Both the position numbers and the translations under genes were made by a program. Positions 12,602 through 24,189 of a stretch of DNA of 64,000 bases are shown piece by piece. The stretch is from Costus lasius (Eukaryota; Streptophyta; Magnoliopsida; Zingiberales; Costaceae), in contig CM050446.2 of NCBI GenBank assembly GCA_027563935.2, positions 126,620,499-126,684,498 on the forward strand, in the 5' to 3' direction. Under the pieces are notes generated by a model. The model saw nothing but the letters and a program-made list of their open reading frames with translations, searched no databases and had not been told where the DNA came from. Each line of letters opens with the position of its first letter. Position 1 is the first letter of the stretch.

Positions 12602-14712
12602 CATTATTTGCAACTGATAGTTAAACTTGAACAGTAAAGTAATAACAAGAATACATAGAGAACAACTGGATGAAATAGAAAAAAATCACAAGACCAAGGC
12701 TAGTACTGTAAGAAGAGAGTATAGTTTTACCTATCTTAATAATTATCTAGTAGTGACAAGTTTACCGGAGGAAGATGGTTCAACAAGTGGAAATGTTTAC
12801 TACAAATACATAACAGTATCTTATATTCCAGAGGTTGGACTTTGCAGTTTGTACACCTATGCATTAATGTCACTGTTTAATTACATAAGCTCTTCTAAGT
12901 TCTTATTTAAACTCAAAGAAATTTAAATGAAAAAAGAAGATATAATCACTGCCAAACTAGTTGTTCAAGCATACTAATTGCAACCGAAACAGGCAGCAAC
13001 AAGAAACACTAAACCAAAAACCTCAGTTAAGGTCAGGTTTCTCTGTGACTTCTTAAGTGACTACCAGGAAGTATAACTGTTTGCAAATTTTTCTTCTTAA
13101 AGAAGAGCACTTTTTATCAGTAATCCAGGCATCCAAAAACTTTACATCGTATTCAGCATCACACTAAGCAAGTTAATAACAAGTCAAAGACCAACTGAAA
13201 AGATTTATCCATTACAGATGAATCTCATTCTCAACTGTACCACCATGATAGTTGTTCACAAAGCCTTTGGTTAGAAAAAGGATCCCTAAGGACTTATTCA
13301 GCACTAACATGGGAAGGCATAATTTTCAAATTTGAACATGTAGATACAGACAATATTAGTTTAACATTCATTTCCAAGTGAATACAATAAGATTACCAAA
13401 ATTTAGATGCAGGATTAGAAGAGACATATTACTCAACCTATTTTATTTATTTTTATTTTTAAAAATTAATTGATGCTCAAAGACACCTTTTAGTAAGGTT
13501 GTAAACTAGCTGAGCCGAATAACCTTTTGACTATGCTTAAGCTTTTTCTTAATCAAAGTTTGTTAAGCTTGAACAATTGGTAAGCTCGTGAGCCTAAAAT
13601 ATGTGTAAAACTTGTTTGAGAAAAGCTTGTTAAGCTCGTATCGAGATGTAGTATAATCCAAAGTTTAAATCTCAGTCAAAGCAGCATCTTGAACCGTTCT
13701 CGGCCTAGTATGCAGTGTGCCATAACAATTGATACAGTAATATTTTATATAGCATGATGTATTTATTGTATATTGAGCATACTAAAACGTGGTGGTCAGT
13801 GTCTTGGCCTCCTATCAGATAGTATAGACTGGTTCATGAAAGCCTTGGTTGAGACTAAAATTTTTCTCAAAACTTGTTTATTAGATTATCATTCAAAAAT
13901 AAGCAAGCTTTTACCGAGACAAGCACCGACCTTAATGCTTGTTCACCTGTAGCCTGGTGATTTCATTGCACAAGGTGTGCTACACGTGATATTCAAACCA
14001 TGATCCATTGACAGTTTAACCCATGCCCCTCGTTACTATGGTGATGGAGCTTTCCTACGAGATATGCTGCCAATTTGTTTCCAACGACGTGAACAAATTG
14101 GTAAACGCGAAAGCGACGTTGTCACGTAAGGCTGTTCAATTTTTCCAAAGAAAAAAAAAACAAGGCTACTCCATTACAGAAACCACGGTCTCAAAATGTG
14201 AAATTTCCCGATCAAAGACCCTAATCAATTGAGTAGAAAGTGAGAGGGAAAGTAGTGAAATCCATACCATCAAGGCGGTACAATGTGACCTTCTTCTGCC
14301 TCCCAACACAGAGGAAACCCCTCCGATCATCCCAACTGAAAACATGAGCGCCCTTGGTCTTCCCGATCACCACCACTGTCTCCAGATTGGGTAACCGGTG
14401 GAGGGCGATCCACTCCGAGAGGGAGAGCAGTAGGTTCCGTGATCGGCACACCTCCATTGACAACGGAGCGCGCTTCCAGAATTTGGACACTGTATTCTCC
14501 AGCACGTAGGACTCCCTCTGGATCTCGAGGTCCCCTAGCAGCGGTCCGTCATCCCCAACGGGGGTAGAGGAGGAGGAGGAGCAGGGAGCGTAGATGCGGA
14601 GGGATGCATCGGAGCAGCCGAGGAGGAGTTTGGATCCGTAAGAGGCGGCGGCGTCGATCCTCGCCGAGCACCCCTTCAGGAGCTCTACCAAGTCGTAGGC
14701 GCTGTGCACCAT
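4883..14712 (-). CDS. VPS39: VPS39/VAM6-like vacuolar sorting protein, 5' half
   Basis: Six exons on the minus strand: 14712-14268, 11463-11252, 10285-10154, 10067-9924, 9488-9376, 5276-4883. All have GT-AG introns and joining phases, giving 480 residues. The ATG at 14712 (MVHSAYDLVELLKG) is chosen because plant VPS39 proteins start MVH-AYD; an upstream in-frame GTG is not used. Hallmarks are YGSKLLLGCSDASLRIY, WDDRRGFLC, GVPDNVKSIAW, LPSGELLLGK, FVDQNGKLLQ, VPYPLIQT, IVQLTASGDFEEALSLCK and LPPEDSSLRAAKESSIH. The N-terminal part is the CNH (citron-homology) domain and exons 5-6 enter the clathrin-repeat region. The family protein joins the HOPS/CORVET tethering complexes that guide Rab-dependent fusion at the vacuole. 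Plant homologues are near 980 residues, so roughly half lies beyond the left edge; SSSK at 4883 is an ordinary exon end. Introns are long and TE-rich. Confidence 0.93.
5277..9375. other. VPS39 intron 5 (4.1 kb), mostly decayed repeats
   Basis: Minus-strand intron between exons 5 and 6. It is largely AT-rich with short broken frames around 5913-6201 and 7000-7950 that I cannot assign. A GC-rich island lies at 6463-6835. A degenerate segment at 8530-8960 is rich in GACATG/CATGGC motifs and resembles old non-autonomous DNA elements. No conserved gene was found. Confidence 0.45.
6463..6835. repeat. GC-rich GTACCGG-repeat island, probable non-autonomous TE
   Basis: An island of high GC in AT-rich intron DNA. 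Clusters of GGTACCGG / CCGGTACG sit at both ends (6528-6580 and 6770-6822), and repeats such as GAAGCTTCC and GGCACAGGCGAGGC lie in the middle. Open frames exist in several phases on both strands, typical of GC bias rather than a gene. TIRs or target duplications could not be fixed by eye. Confidence 0.4.
10507..10557. repeat. (TA)n microsatellite
   Basis: About 50 bp of uninterrupted TA in VPS39 intron 2 (10286-11251). Confidence 0.95.
11464..14267. other. VPS39 intron 1 (2.8 kb), possible Copia-type LTR remnant
   Basis: Minus-strand intron. Around 12380-12560 the minus strand reads like the end of a Copia-type LTR followed by a degenerate primer site (CATAGTATCAAATCTTG). No protein-coding remnant confirms it. 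The small frame at 12627-12926 has no recognisable homology. The rest is AT-rich. Confidence 0.3.
12565..12598. repeat. (AT)n microsatellite
   Basis: About 34 bp of AT dinucleotides inside VPS39 intron 1. Confidence 0.9.
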
Positions 14713-15737
14713 CTCTCTCGCTCGCCCTCGCGCTCTCACGCTAGCTTTACGTCGAACGTTACAACGACGGAAAGCTGGAGATCGATGGATCTGGTCCTAA
14801 GTTTTATGTGGAAAACTAACTCCACATTCTACGGTTAATCATCCACGATTCGAAATCCGAACTGAAATTTGTACTCCTGCCCGTGGAAATGGAATTGGAA
14901 TTTCCGATTTTACATCTAGATTTGGAGAAGATCCTGATCAAACTATCAGTGTGCTTCTCTAATGGGCCGGATCCAAGACAAGGGGTTGGACTTGTAGCGT
15001 TCACTAATTTCGAAATTTAAAAAAAAAACCCCAATAATCATAAGACTGCGGCCATTATAAAAATAAAAAATATATATACATAATTCGACCAATTTTTCAA
15101 AAGTATTCTATAATTTCAGTGTTTGATAAATTTCTAGAGAAAATGCGATAAGAGCAAGATGATAAGATAAATTAAATATATTAACATTGTAACTAACTTA
15201 TTAACATATATGCGAGCGAAAAAATCCCGTGGATACCAAATCACTCTAATAAGTAATTTATATTTTTGTCTGGCTGTGTTTAAAGGAGTTCATAACAAAA
15301 ATAAGAAAATAATACTTTAATTCTTTAAGACTTTATTTCCTGGGAAGAAATTCACATATCTCAACTCTCAAGTGCTAAAAGATATGACATTCAATATTTC
15401 TTGAATGCTCGAGTACTTAGAGAAACATAAGATACTTCAGTGCCTTAATTAACTGATATCAATTGCTATAGACAAGTGATTTTATAAAGTTTTTTTTTTA
15501 ATATAAGCAAGTTAAGTAATGGAAATGGGTTTAACCCAAGAACTTTTATCAATAACTAAGAGCGTTACTGGTTAAACTAACTTACACTCTCACTATTTAA
15601 CTTGTCTATATCAAAAAAAAATATAATAAAGTATAATTAGTAAAAATCTTAATTGTTAATAATAAAATTTAAATATTAAATTCCATTTTTATTAATTAAT
15701 TTATCTATATAAAATGATAAGTAGTTTTTGTAAATAG
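14713..15737. other. Region upstream of VPS39, and relict actin intron
   Basis: Bases 14713 to about 14900 should hold the minus-strand VPS39 5' UTR and core promoter. I see no unambiguous TATA box. From about 15000 the DNA is AT-rich. Just before 15738 it ends in TAG and so behaves as the intron before the relict actin exon. The preceding actin exon (codons about 20-150) is not found. Confidence 0.45.
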
Positions 15738-15757
15738 GAATTGTACTGGACTCCGAC

Positions 15758-16287
15758 TAGACCTGACAATTTGGGCTAGCAGGTCATAAACGGGTCATGT
15801 CAGCTGTGACTCGTGACCCGATTAAGCCAACCCGAACACGATCCGTTTAATTAATTGGGTCAAACTGTCTAACACGAACACGATCTGAATATAATCGGAT
15901 CAACCCGACACGACCCGAATAACTCGTTTATCATTTATGTTTTAAATATAAATAATAAATTAATAGAAACTCTATTAAAAAAAATAAATTTTTGGGCTTA
16001 AGTGTGAGCCAAAATCTGAGTTAAAAGATAGTTAAAAGATATTTGGGCTTATGGGCTAGTAATGCGAGTTAAGTGAGCTTATATTTAAAGTTTTTATATA
16101 TAAATATATAATGTAACCGAGTTAAGCGGATCAACCCGTTTACAACCAGACACGACCCGATTATTTTTGGGTCATAAATAGACTGACCTGTTTATGACCT
16201 GAACACGATTGTGACTGATTTGAATCTGTCTAACTTCGTGTCCAGTCTGATCGGATCAGCGGGTAGGATCAAAATTTGCTAGGTCTA
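15758..16287 (+). mobile_element. hAT-like MITE inside the actin exon
   Basis: A 530-bp element with terminal inverted repeats TAGACCTGACAATTT and AAATTTGCTAGGTCTA. It is flanked by 8-bp duplications ACTCCGAC (15750-15757) and ACTCCGGC (16288-16295), 7 of 8 matching. The target is the actin codons for DSG. The interior is rich in GGGTCGTGTC / CGACCCG motifs and holds no transposase. An inverted relative lies at 25327-25821. Confidence 0.85.
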
Positions 16288-16790
16288 ACTCCGGCGATGG
16301 CTTGAGCCACACGGTGCCAATCTACGAGGGCTACGCGTTGCCGCACGTAATTCTGCGGCTAGACTTGGCCAGCTGCGACCTCACGGACTACATGATGAAG
16401 ATCCTGACGGAGCTCGGCTACTCCTTCACGACATCGGCGGAGCGTGAAATCACACGCGACATGAAGGAGAATCTCTCCTACATCGCGCTGGACTTTGAGC
16501 AGGAGATGGAGACGGCGAGGACGGACGCTGCCTCCGTCGACCAGAAGTACGAACTTCCCGACGAGCAGGTGATCACAATCTGGAACGAGCGGTTCCGTCA
16601 CCGGAGGTGCTGTTCTAGCCGTCGATGATCAGGATGGAGGCGGCAGGGATCCACGAGACCACCTACAACTCCATCATGAAGTGCGACATGGACATCAGGA
16701 AGGACCTGTACGGCAACATCGTGCTCAGCGGTGGCACCACCATGTTCACGAGCATCGCCGACCATATGAGCAAGGAGATCTCGGCCCTGG

Positions 16791-17521
16791 TGTGAGGCTC
16801 AGCGGACTAGTGGGTCCCCCTGGCACGTGGGCACGGTAACAAGGTGGAAGACTCAGCTCCGGTCAAACCGGGGCGGATCGCTGTGGCAGGCACAAACCCG
16901 AAAACCCGTCTTTCGAGTTCTACCCGATCCAGTTCTCCGCGATGCGCGCAGAGGAGTGGGTTACATCCGGGTGAAGACCCCGAGGAGACAAGGAGCGGCA
17001 ATAGGCAGCAGCTCGCTTGCGGGGTTGTACACAGGCCGACCAACGGCGGGAAAGAAAGGACCGGCTAGTTGGGTGTCAGAGGACGCACGTGGGTGGATGA
17101 TTAAGTAGTTCGCGGGTTCCACTCAAGGGGGTGCCTGCGAAGAACGAAGGAGGAAGAGAGCAATTGAGCCGTCAGAGTGCATGGAGCTCTCATCGCCGAA
17201 CTAACCAGAGTGTAGAGGAACAATGGTTGGCAAGCTAGTGTAAGATGGGAGGAGGGGGTTTTAGGTAACTTTGTATTTATGAGAATAAAAGTGAAAAGTT
17301 CCCCCTCTGTCTGAATCGACTTTCTTGCCGGAGTCTGGTCGGTCGGAGTTTCTCTCGGAGAACTCAGGTGGAAGGAGGTAGTCACTCTACCTCTAGCCGT
17401 TGTTCGCCTTCCGAGTTTGGCTACGTGTCTCTTCTTCGTGAGACTGACGTAGACAAAAAAAAGGGGGAATATAATACTCGGGTAATAGGTCAACGACAAC
17501 TTTCAGACTCGGGGTGTAACA
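16791..17521 (+). repeat. left (5') LTR of the Gypsy element in actin
   Basis: Begins TGTGAGGCTCAGCGGAC and ends CGGGGTGTAACA. It is colinear with 22553-23263, differing by scattered substitutions and short indels. It is followed directly by the primer-binding site. Confidence 0.92.
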
Positions 17522-17621
17522 GTTGATTAGTATCAGAGGCAATCAGTCATTAGTGGGAAAAAAAATCCGGCAGGATGGTTTCGGCGGCGGATTGACTAAA
17601 TCGGATAGAGTTGTTATTAGG

Positions 17622-20600
17622 CATGACCGGCGATACGAAGGACCAGGTGCTGGTTGCATGGGTCGAGGACCTGGTCCGGCAGGCTGAGGTCCAGCAACAA
17701 TAGATCCCTCTGTTGCAGGAGGCGGTGGCTCGCCTGACGATGTCACAAGAAAGAAACGTCACGGAGTTGACGGTGATGAGGGCCGCCCTAGCCCAGGCTC
17801 TTTCACTAACGACGGCCCCGCCGGAGAACCGCCGCCGCATAGGCCAAAATCCACATACCAAAGCCCACTCCCTTCGCAAGCGTTAGGAGCGCTAAGGAAC
17901 TTGAAAATTTCTTGCGGGATGTCGAACAGTGCTTCAATGCTAGCTGCATCCCGAAGGTGGAGAAGACGAGGGTAGGATCTGCCCACCTCTCGGGTGACGC
18001 TAAGGTCTAGTGGAGAACCAGAGCACCCTCGACGTCGGAGACGGCAGAAATGGCATGGGAGTAATTCAAAGAAGAACTGAGACGTCAGTTCCTCCCAAGC
18101 AATAGCGTGGAGCAAGCCCGAGAGGTGCTGTCGCGACTCCGGCACACTAGTATAGTAAGAGAGTACGTCTGGGCGTTCTCGGCTCTGATGCTAGAGATCC
18201 CGGACATGGCGGAAGCCGATCGGCAGTTTCTGTTCTTGAAGTACCTTCAAGGCTGGGCGCAGCAAGAGGTTTGCCGGCAAAGCCCAACCGATTGGCATGA
18301 GGCGGCAACAATGGTTGAGGCGCTGGTGGACACGAGGGGCCCCCGTACCTCTCTGTTACTGCCCTGCTCTGCCCCGCTAAGGCGTGCTCCTAGTCCTATG
18401 ACTCGAGGTGCGGGCAGAGACAGGGTACCTCCACGACGGAGTTGGGCCGAAGCGCACCCACCACCGCCGCAGGAAGAGCCATCTCGGACAACCGATAAAT
18501 CTTTAGATAGGCTGCATCCACTTGCCTGCTTCCTCTACCAGGGTCGCATCGAATGCGCGACTATCCTACCAGGGAGCGGCTCTCTGCCACGGTGGCAAGA
18601 GAGACGGCGGAGTCGAGTTCGGCAACTATCGGTGCGATGACCATCGCAACGATTACGGCAGCGACAACAGCGGTAGGGGCCCGACTGATGTATGTTCCCC
18701 TGACAACAAGTAGCGTGGAGATGCAAGCCATGGTAGACACGGGGCCCACTCACCTCTTTGTGTCCAAAGCGGTGGCGAGGCGACTCAAGCTGAGGATTTC
18801 AAAGTCTATTGATGCCGTAAAGATGGCGAATGCCACGGAACAACGGATGATTGGCGTCGAATATGATGTGCCGATTGCACTAGGCCAGTGGTCGGGACGT
18901 CACCATGTACACGTGGTTCGACTCGACGACTACGAGGCGATCATCGGCATTGAACTACTACGCCGAGCTAAGGTGGCAGTATTCCCACACCTAGAGGGCA
19001 TCCAGGTCCTCCACAAACAAAGACCCGGCTGGATATCGACATTGCCGGAGATGCATATGCACCCTACCCCGAGAAACCAGGGTGAGTCGGGCGAAGGTTC
19101 CCCCACCCTCTCTGCCGTCGTTCTGGCAACTGGGTTCGACGAGGCAAACCTACATATATGGTCGTCGTGGAAACGGCGTCCACGGAGCTGGAGCAAGGGA
19201 TGGTGGTAGTCCTTGCCCAGTAGGGATGGCAAGAAAACCCATCCCCGCTTCGCCCCGATCCGACCCAACCCGAAGTCAACGGGAAAAACCCGAGTTGACT
19301 GGGTCTCGGGTCGAGTTCGGGAAAAACCCGATGGGATAAAGTCGGGTATGAAAATTCAAGTACCCACCCCAAACCCGACCCCGAACCCGCCCCAATTATT
19401 AAAATGACAAATTTACCCCCTTCAAAGTTATAATTTATGTACTAAATTTATAGTAGTTTGATGTAAAAATGATTGTGTAGTTTATGTAAAATACTTTTCA
19501 TTTATATATTATGAATATGGAATGAAAAATAATTTTAAAATATTATTTATAATATATACTTATTTTTTAGACCGGTCGGGTTCGGGTTTCCCCGCGGGAT
19601 CGGGTGTGGGGTTGGGTTTTCTAAACCCGTCGGGTTCGGGGTCGGGGTCAGGGATGGGTTTGGGGAAGTCAGGGTTGGGTCGGGGATGGCAAAACCCGAC
19701 CCCGACCTGGCCCGTTGCCATCCCTACTTCCCAGGTGGAGGATATTCTCGCGGACTATGAAGAATTGCTGCCGGCAAAGTTGCCCAGGGAGTTGCCTCCA
19801 AGAAGAGAAGTTGACCATCAGATCGAACTTCTACTCCCCCCCCCCCCCCCCCCATATCGCATGGTGTTCAATGAGCTTCGAGAGCTACGACAGCAACTGG
19901 ATCAACTCCTTGAGTCAAGGTTCATCCGACCTTCAACATCCCCGTATGGCGCCCCAGTGCTCTTTCATCATAAGAAGGACGGGAGTCTCCGAATGTGCGT
20001 CGATTACCGACCACTGAATCGGATCACAGTGCGAGATCGATATCCCATTCCCATGATTTCGGATTTGCTGGATCGCCTGGGGGAGGCAACCATTTTCTCC
20101 AAATTAGACCTCTATTCTGGCTATTGGCAAGTCCGGATTGCGGAAGGACAGGAGAGGAAGATGGTGTGCTCCACGCGCTATGGCGCCTATGAATTTCTGG
20201 TCATGCCCTTTGGGTTGACCAATGCACCGACGACCTTCAGCCGACTAATGAACTAGATATTAAGTCCGTTCCTAGATGATTTTGTAGTAGTTTACTTAGA
20301 TGACATCGTCGTCTACTCATCATCATTGGAGGAGCACCGGCGACACCTGCGGATGGTGCTTCAGAAGTTAAAGGAAAACCACCTCTACCTCCACTCGGCG
20401 AAGTGTGAGTTTGCTAGGGAAGAAGTATCATTCCTGGGTCACCTGGTCGGCGGAGGACGAGTGCGCATGGATTCAGCCAAAGTCCACGTCATTGTCGATT
20501 GGTCGGCCCCACGGAAGCCGATGGAGCTACGATCCTTCCTTGGGGTCGCCAACTATTATCAACCCTTCATTGATGGTTACTCCAGGATTTCCTCTCCTCT

Positions 20601-22491
20601 GTCCGAAAGGCGGAGCCGTGGAGGTGGGGAGCAAAGCAGCAGTCGGCCTTCCGGGAGCTAAAAAGTAGGTTGATGACGGAGCCCGTATTAGCTCTCCCCG
20701 ATTTCCGGCGACCCTTCGATGTCCACGTCGACGCATCAGACAGGGCAATAGGCGGGGTTTTGGTACATGGCGGCCACCCGGTGGCGTACAAAAGCCGAAA
20801 ACTTAGTCCGGCCGAGCAAAGGTACACCATGCATGAGAAAGAAATGTTGGCGGTACTTCATTGTCTGAGGGTGTGGCGGGTGTACGTGTTGGGTGCGGCC
20901 ATCATTGTGCACACTTACAATGCCGCCAACACCTTCTTCGTGACCCAACCCAAGTTGTCAGCTCGCCAAGCCCGGTGGCAGAGTAGCTAACGGAGTTTGA
21001 GGTGGTGTGGCGACACAAACCTGGTCGAGTGAATGTGGTGCCGGATACGTTAAGTTGGCTCTCGATTTTGAAGTGTTGTTCGGCCTCCTCCGTAAGTGGT
21101 GATCTCCTCGCTAGAGTGGAGACGGCTGCGGTGAGGGACACTCGGTATCAGTCCCTCCTAAAGCGAGTCAGTGACGGAGTGGTGTGACGCTTCGTCGTGG
21201 GGGCGCATGGGCTCCTAATGGCGAGCGAAGAAAGACCACTTATTCCCGGAGCCGGCACGCTTAGACGAGACTTGATGGCGGAGGCGCACGACGCGCCATG
21301 GGCAGGCCACCCTGGTCAACGCCGCATGTCGCTTTGATGGTGCGGCTTTGTTACTGGCCCTCGATGAAGGCCGACATCGCGCATTACGTGTGCACCTCTG
21401 TTACTTGTCAGCAGGACAAGGTGGATCGCTGACGGGAGGCGGGTCTGCTCCAGCCTCTACCACGGCTGGAACATCCATGGACTTCGTCACAGGGTTTCCG
21501 GTGGTCGACGGGCGAGGCTCAGTGCTCGTCATCGTCGATCGATTTTCCAAGTATGCGGTATTCTTGGTAGCCACCCCCCACTGCCCGACGGAAGAGGCGG
21601 CTGCGCTTTTCTGGAGTGGGGTGGTGAAATCATTGTTAGCGACCGTGATCCCCGTTTCACGGGGCGCTTCTAGAGGACGCTATTCCAGCGGATGGGCACT
21701 CAGCTGAAGATGTCGACGGCATATCACTCTCAGATGGACGGCGAGACCGAGAGAGTGAATGTCGTGTTGGAGGAATATTTGAGGCACTACGTGACTGCGA
21801 GTCAAAGAAATTGGGTGGAATTGTTGGACGCCGCTCAATTCGAACACAATCTTCACCGCTCCTCGGCGATCGGAAAGAGTCCGTTTGAAATGGTGCTAGG
21901 CCAGCAGCCCCTCACCCCAATCGATGTGGCACAGCGGGACGATGATGGTCTCCGCCCAGAGGCGCACCAGCTGGCCCGGGAACGATCAAAGATCTAGCAA
22001 GAGGCGCGTGATAGCCTCGAGTAAGCAGCTCGTCGGATGGAATATTACGCCAATCGTAGCCGGCGTGATGAAGAATTTCACCCCAGCGATCTAGTTCTAC
22101 TGAAAATCACCTCAAAGATGTGGAGGCAGGTCCCGCAAAGAAGGTCCACCGCGGCCTAGTTCCTCGCTACGACGGCCCATTCCGGGTCATCAATCATGTA
22201 GGCTCGGTGGCATACCGGATTGAGCTCCCGGAGCAACTCAAATTAGATTCGGTCTTCCACATTTCGTTCTTGAAACGATTCCATGAAGACGCGGATGGCG
22301 ATCGTCAGCAGAGGATTCGGGCGCCATCGATGGTACAGGCGCAATTTGATCAGGAACTAGACCAGGTGCTCGACTTGCGCACGAAGGGGACTCACACCGG
22401 CAACCGCCTCACTGAATTTTTGGTACAGTGGCAGGGTGTAGCGGAACCGATGTGGGAGAGAGCCAGAGACCTCTGGCAGTTCGAGACGTAG
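17622..22491 (+). pseudogene. gag-pol relic of the Gypsy element in actin
   Basis: Gag starts at ATG 17622 (MTGDTKDQVLVAWVEDL) but stops within about 27 codons and shifts frame. A capsid part (18107-18340) includes EIPDMAEADRQFLFLK and LQGWAQQEV. The protease active-site segment AMVDTGPTHLFVS is near 18730-18768. RT runs from 19727, with [19 protein letters not shown], a TAG after LMN at 20254-20256, and the catalytic YLDD near 20295. RNase H is at 20670-20990 (VDASDRAIGGVL). Integrase segments occupy 21002-22000 (SMDFVTGFPVV, STAYHSQMDGETERVN). A chromodomain-like tail ends at 22491 (EFLVQWQG). An 18-nt poly-C run (19836-19853) encodes a proline stretch before RT. Not functional as it stands. 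Confidence 0.88.
19221..19726. mobile_element. hAT-like MITE nested in the Gypsy element
   Basis: A 506-bp insertion between protease and RT. It has inverted termini TAGGGATGGCAA and TTGCCATCCCTA, a widespread plant hAT-type end. Flanks are TTGCCCAG and CTTCCCAG, an imperfect 8-bp duplication. The interior is made of GTCGGGTT / AACCCGAC motifs with an AT-rich core and no transposase. The retrotransposon frame is recognisable on both sides. Confidence 0.85.
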
Positions 22492-22552
22492 CTCATGTGG
22501 TTCATGGAAGCTAGGACGCCGGGGATGGCGTCCGCTCCGCCTGGGGGAGGAT

Positions 22553-23263
22553 TGTGAGGCTCAGCGGACCAGTGGGTCCCCGGGCACGTGGGCGTGCTCA
22601 CAAGGTGGAAGACTCGGCTCCAATCAAGGCGGGGCAGATCGCTGTGGCAGGCGCAAACCCGAAAACTCGTCTTTCGAGTTCTACCCGATCCGGTTCTCCG
22701 CGACGCGCACGGAGGCGCGTGTTACATCTGGGTGAAGACCCCGAGGAGACAAGGAGCGGCAACAGCGGCGACTCGCTTGCGGGGTCGTACACAGGCCGAC
22801 CAACGGCGGGAAAGAAAGGACCGGCTGGTCGGGTGTCAGAGGACGCACGTGGGTGGACGATTAAGTAATTCGCGGGTTCGACTAAGGGGGTGCCTGCGAA
22901 GAACGAAGGAGGAAGAGAGCAATTGAGCCGTCAGAGTGCATGGAGTTCTCATCGCCGAACTAACCAGAGTGTAGAGGAACAGTGGTCGGCGAGCTAGTGT
23001 AAGATGGGAGGTGGGGGTTTTAGGTAACTTTATATTTATAAAAATAAAAGTGAAAAATTTCCCCCTCTGAATCCACTTTCTTGCCGGAGTCTGATCGGTC
23101 GGAAGTTTCCTCTGAGAGAACTCGGGCGGAAGGAGGTAGCCGCTGTTCGCCTTCCGAGTCCAGCTACGTATCTCTTCTTCGTGAGACTGACGTAGAAAAA
23201 AAAAGGGGGAATATAATACTCGGGTAATAGGTCAACGATGACTTTCGGACTCGGGGCGTAACA
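22553..23263 (+). repeat. right (3') LTR of the Gypsy element in actin
   Basis: Begins TGTGAGGCTCAGCGGACC right after the polypurine tract and ends GGGGCGTAACA. It is followed by target duplication CCTGG and resumed actin coding sequence. Confidence 0.92.
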
Positions 23264-23369
23264 CCTGGCCCCCAGCAGCATGAAGATCAAGGTGGTGGCG
23301 CTGCCGGAGAGGAAGTGTAGCGTCTGGATCCGAGGGTCCATCGTGGCTTCGCTCAGCACCTTCCAACAG

Positions 23370-24189
23370 GTACACATATATAGTATTGCAGATTTGTTAT
23401 ATATAAGCTTACACAAAAAATTTTCAAGAGCACGTAAGAGCTTTTCGTGTGGCTCTCACTTGAATATTCGCATCTTTAGAAAGATGAACTGCTAACACTT
23501 GTAATTAATTGAATATATTGGCCCAATTTGAGGTCGCTCGAGCTTCTGGCTGATGGTTAGTCTGAGTAGAACTAGTCTGAGTAGAGCTGATCTAAAAAGC
23601 TGAGACTGTTTGAGTGTATTAGCTGGTCTCATAAGCAACTGTGAACTGCTATGCTGTGCTGTTCAGTTCTATTAAGAAATTTTTTTAATTTATTTTTAAA
23701 ATTTAAAATTACTTTACACAACAATAAATAATTTTTAGATTATTATATAAATAAATTTAATTTAAAGTTGACAAATTTAAAAAAAAATTACAAGAGTTTC
23801 CACTATATAAATAAATTTTTAGACTATTTTTATTTTTTAAAAAAATTTTAAAAAATAATCATACAAATATAAATATTTAAATTTAATTTTTTTTCAAGAA
23901 TTCTTTAAATTTTTTTAAAAAATTTCCTAAATGCAAACCATACATACATGATATATAAAATTTTAAAAAATAATCATAATATATTACAAATATAAATTTA
24001 ATTTTTTATTATATATTATTAATTTAGATAGAAATATTTATTCTCTTATTTTTTATATTTTTTATTATTTTAATTTTAAAAATTCTTATTTATTAATATC
24101 TCTACTCTCTATACATAAAAATAAATAATAAAAAATAAAAAAATAAAAAATCCCCAAATCCCACTTCGTCGTCACCACGCGAAGGGGAT
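23370..24189. other. AT-rich DNA downstream of the actin relict
   Basis: Starts at the GT donor of the actin exon. Most of 23640-24150 is very AT-rich with A/T runs. The expected final actin exon (MWISK...) is not seen here. Confidence 0.5.

Larger units (their letters stand above)
16791..23263 (+). mobile_element. Ty3/Gypsy chromodomain retrotransposon, decayed
   Basis: Left LTR 16791-17521, right LTR 22553-23263, exact 5-bp target duplication CCTGG (16786-16790 and 23264-23268). A primer-binding site follows the left LTR (17523-17540, with AGTATCAGAGGC). A polypurine tract CTGGGGGAGGAT precedes the right LTR. The domain order gag, protease, RT, RNase H, integrase, chromodomain identifies a Ty3/Gypsy chromovirus. 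Many stops and frameshifts and an internal MITE make it non-autonomous now. Its Gag is clearly related to that of the TR-GAG elements. Confidence 0.92.
15738..23369 (+). pseudogene. actin pseudogene exon 3, split by two transposons
   Basis: Pieces 15738-15757, 16288-16790 and 23264-23369 together read as the third exon of a plant actin gene. Visible segments include [57 protein letters not shown] and ASLSTFQQ. The exon starts after TAG at the position of the known actin intron near codon 150 and ends before GT after STFQQ, the known site near codon 355. It therefore derives from an intron-bearing gene, not a retrocopy. It is dead: Gly to Asp next to the first insertion, a 1-nt deletion after ERFR (about 16598), CAG to TAG in the following FQP segment, and two transposon insertions. 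Exons 1-2 and the final exon were not found nearby. Confidence 0.9.

Noticed and set aside
12627..12926. 99-codon plus-strand frame inside VPS39 intron 1
   Set aside because: No recognisable domain, AT-rich codon use, antisense to the gene, no splice or promoter support.
16302..16628. Functional short actin-like gene
   Set aside because: It is only part of actin exon 3, has no start, and ends by frameshift in sequence continuing as actin after two transposon insertions.
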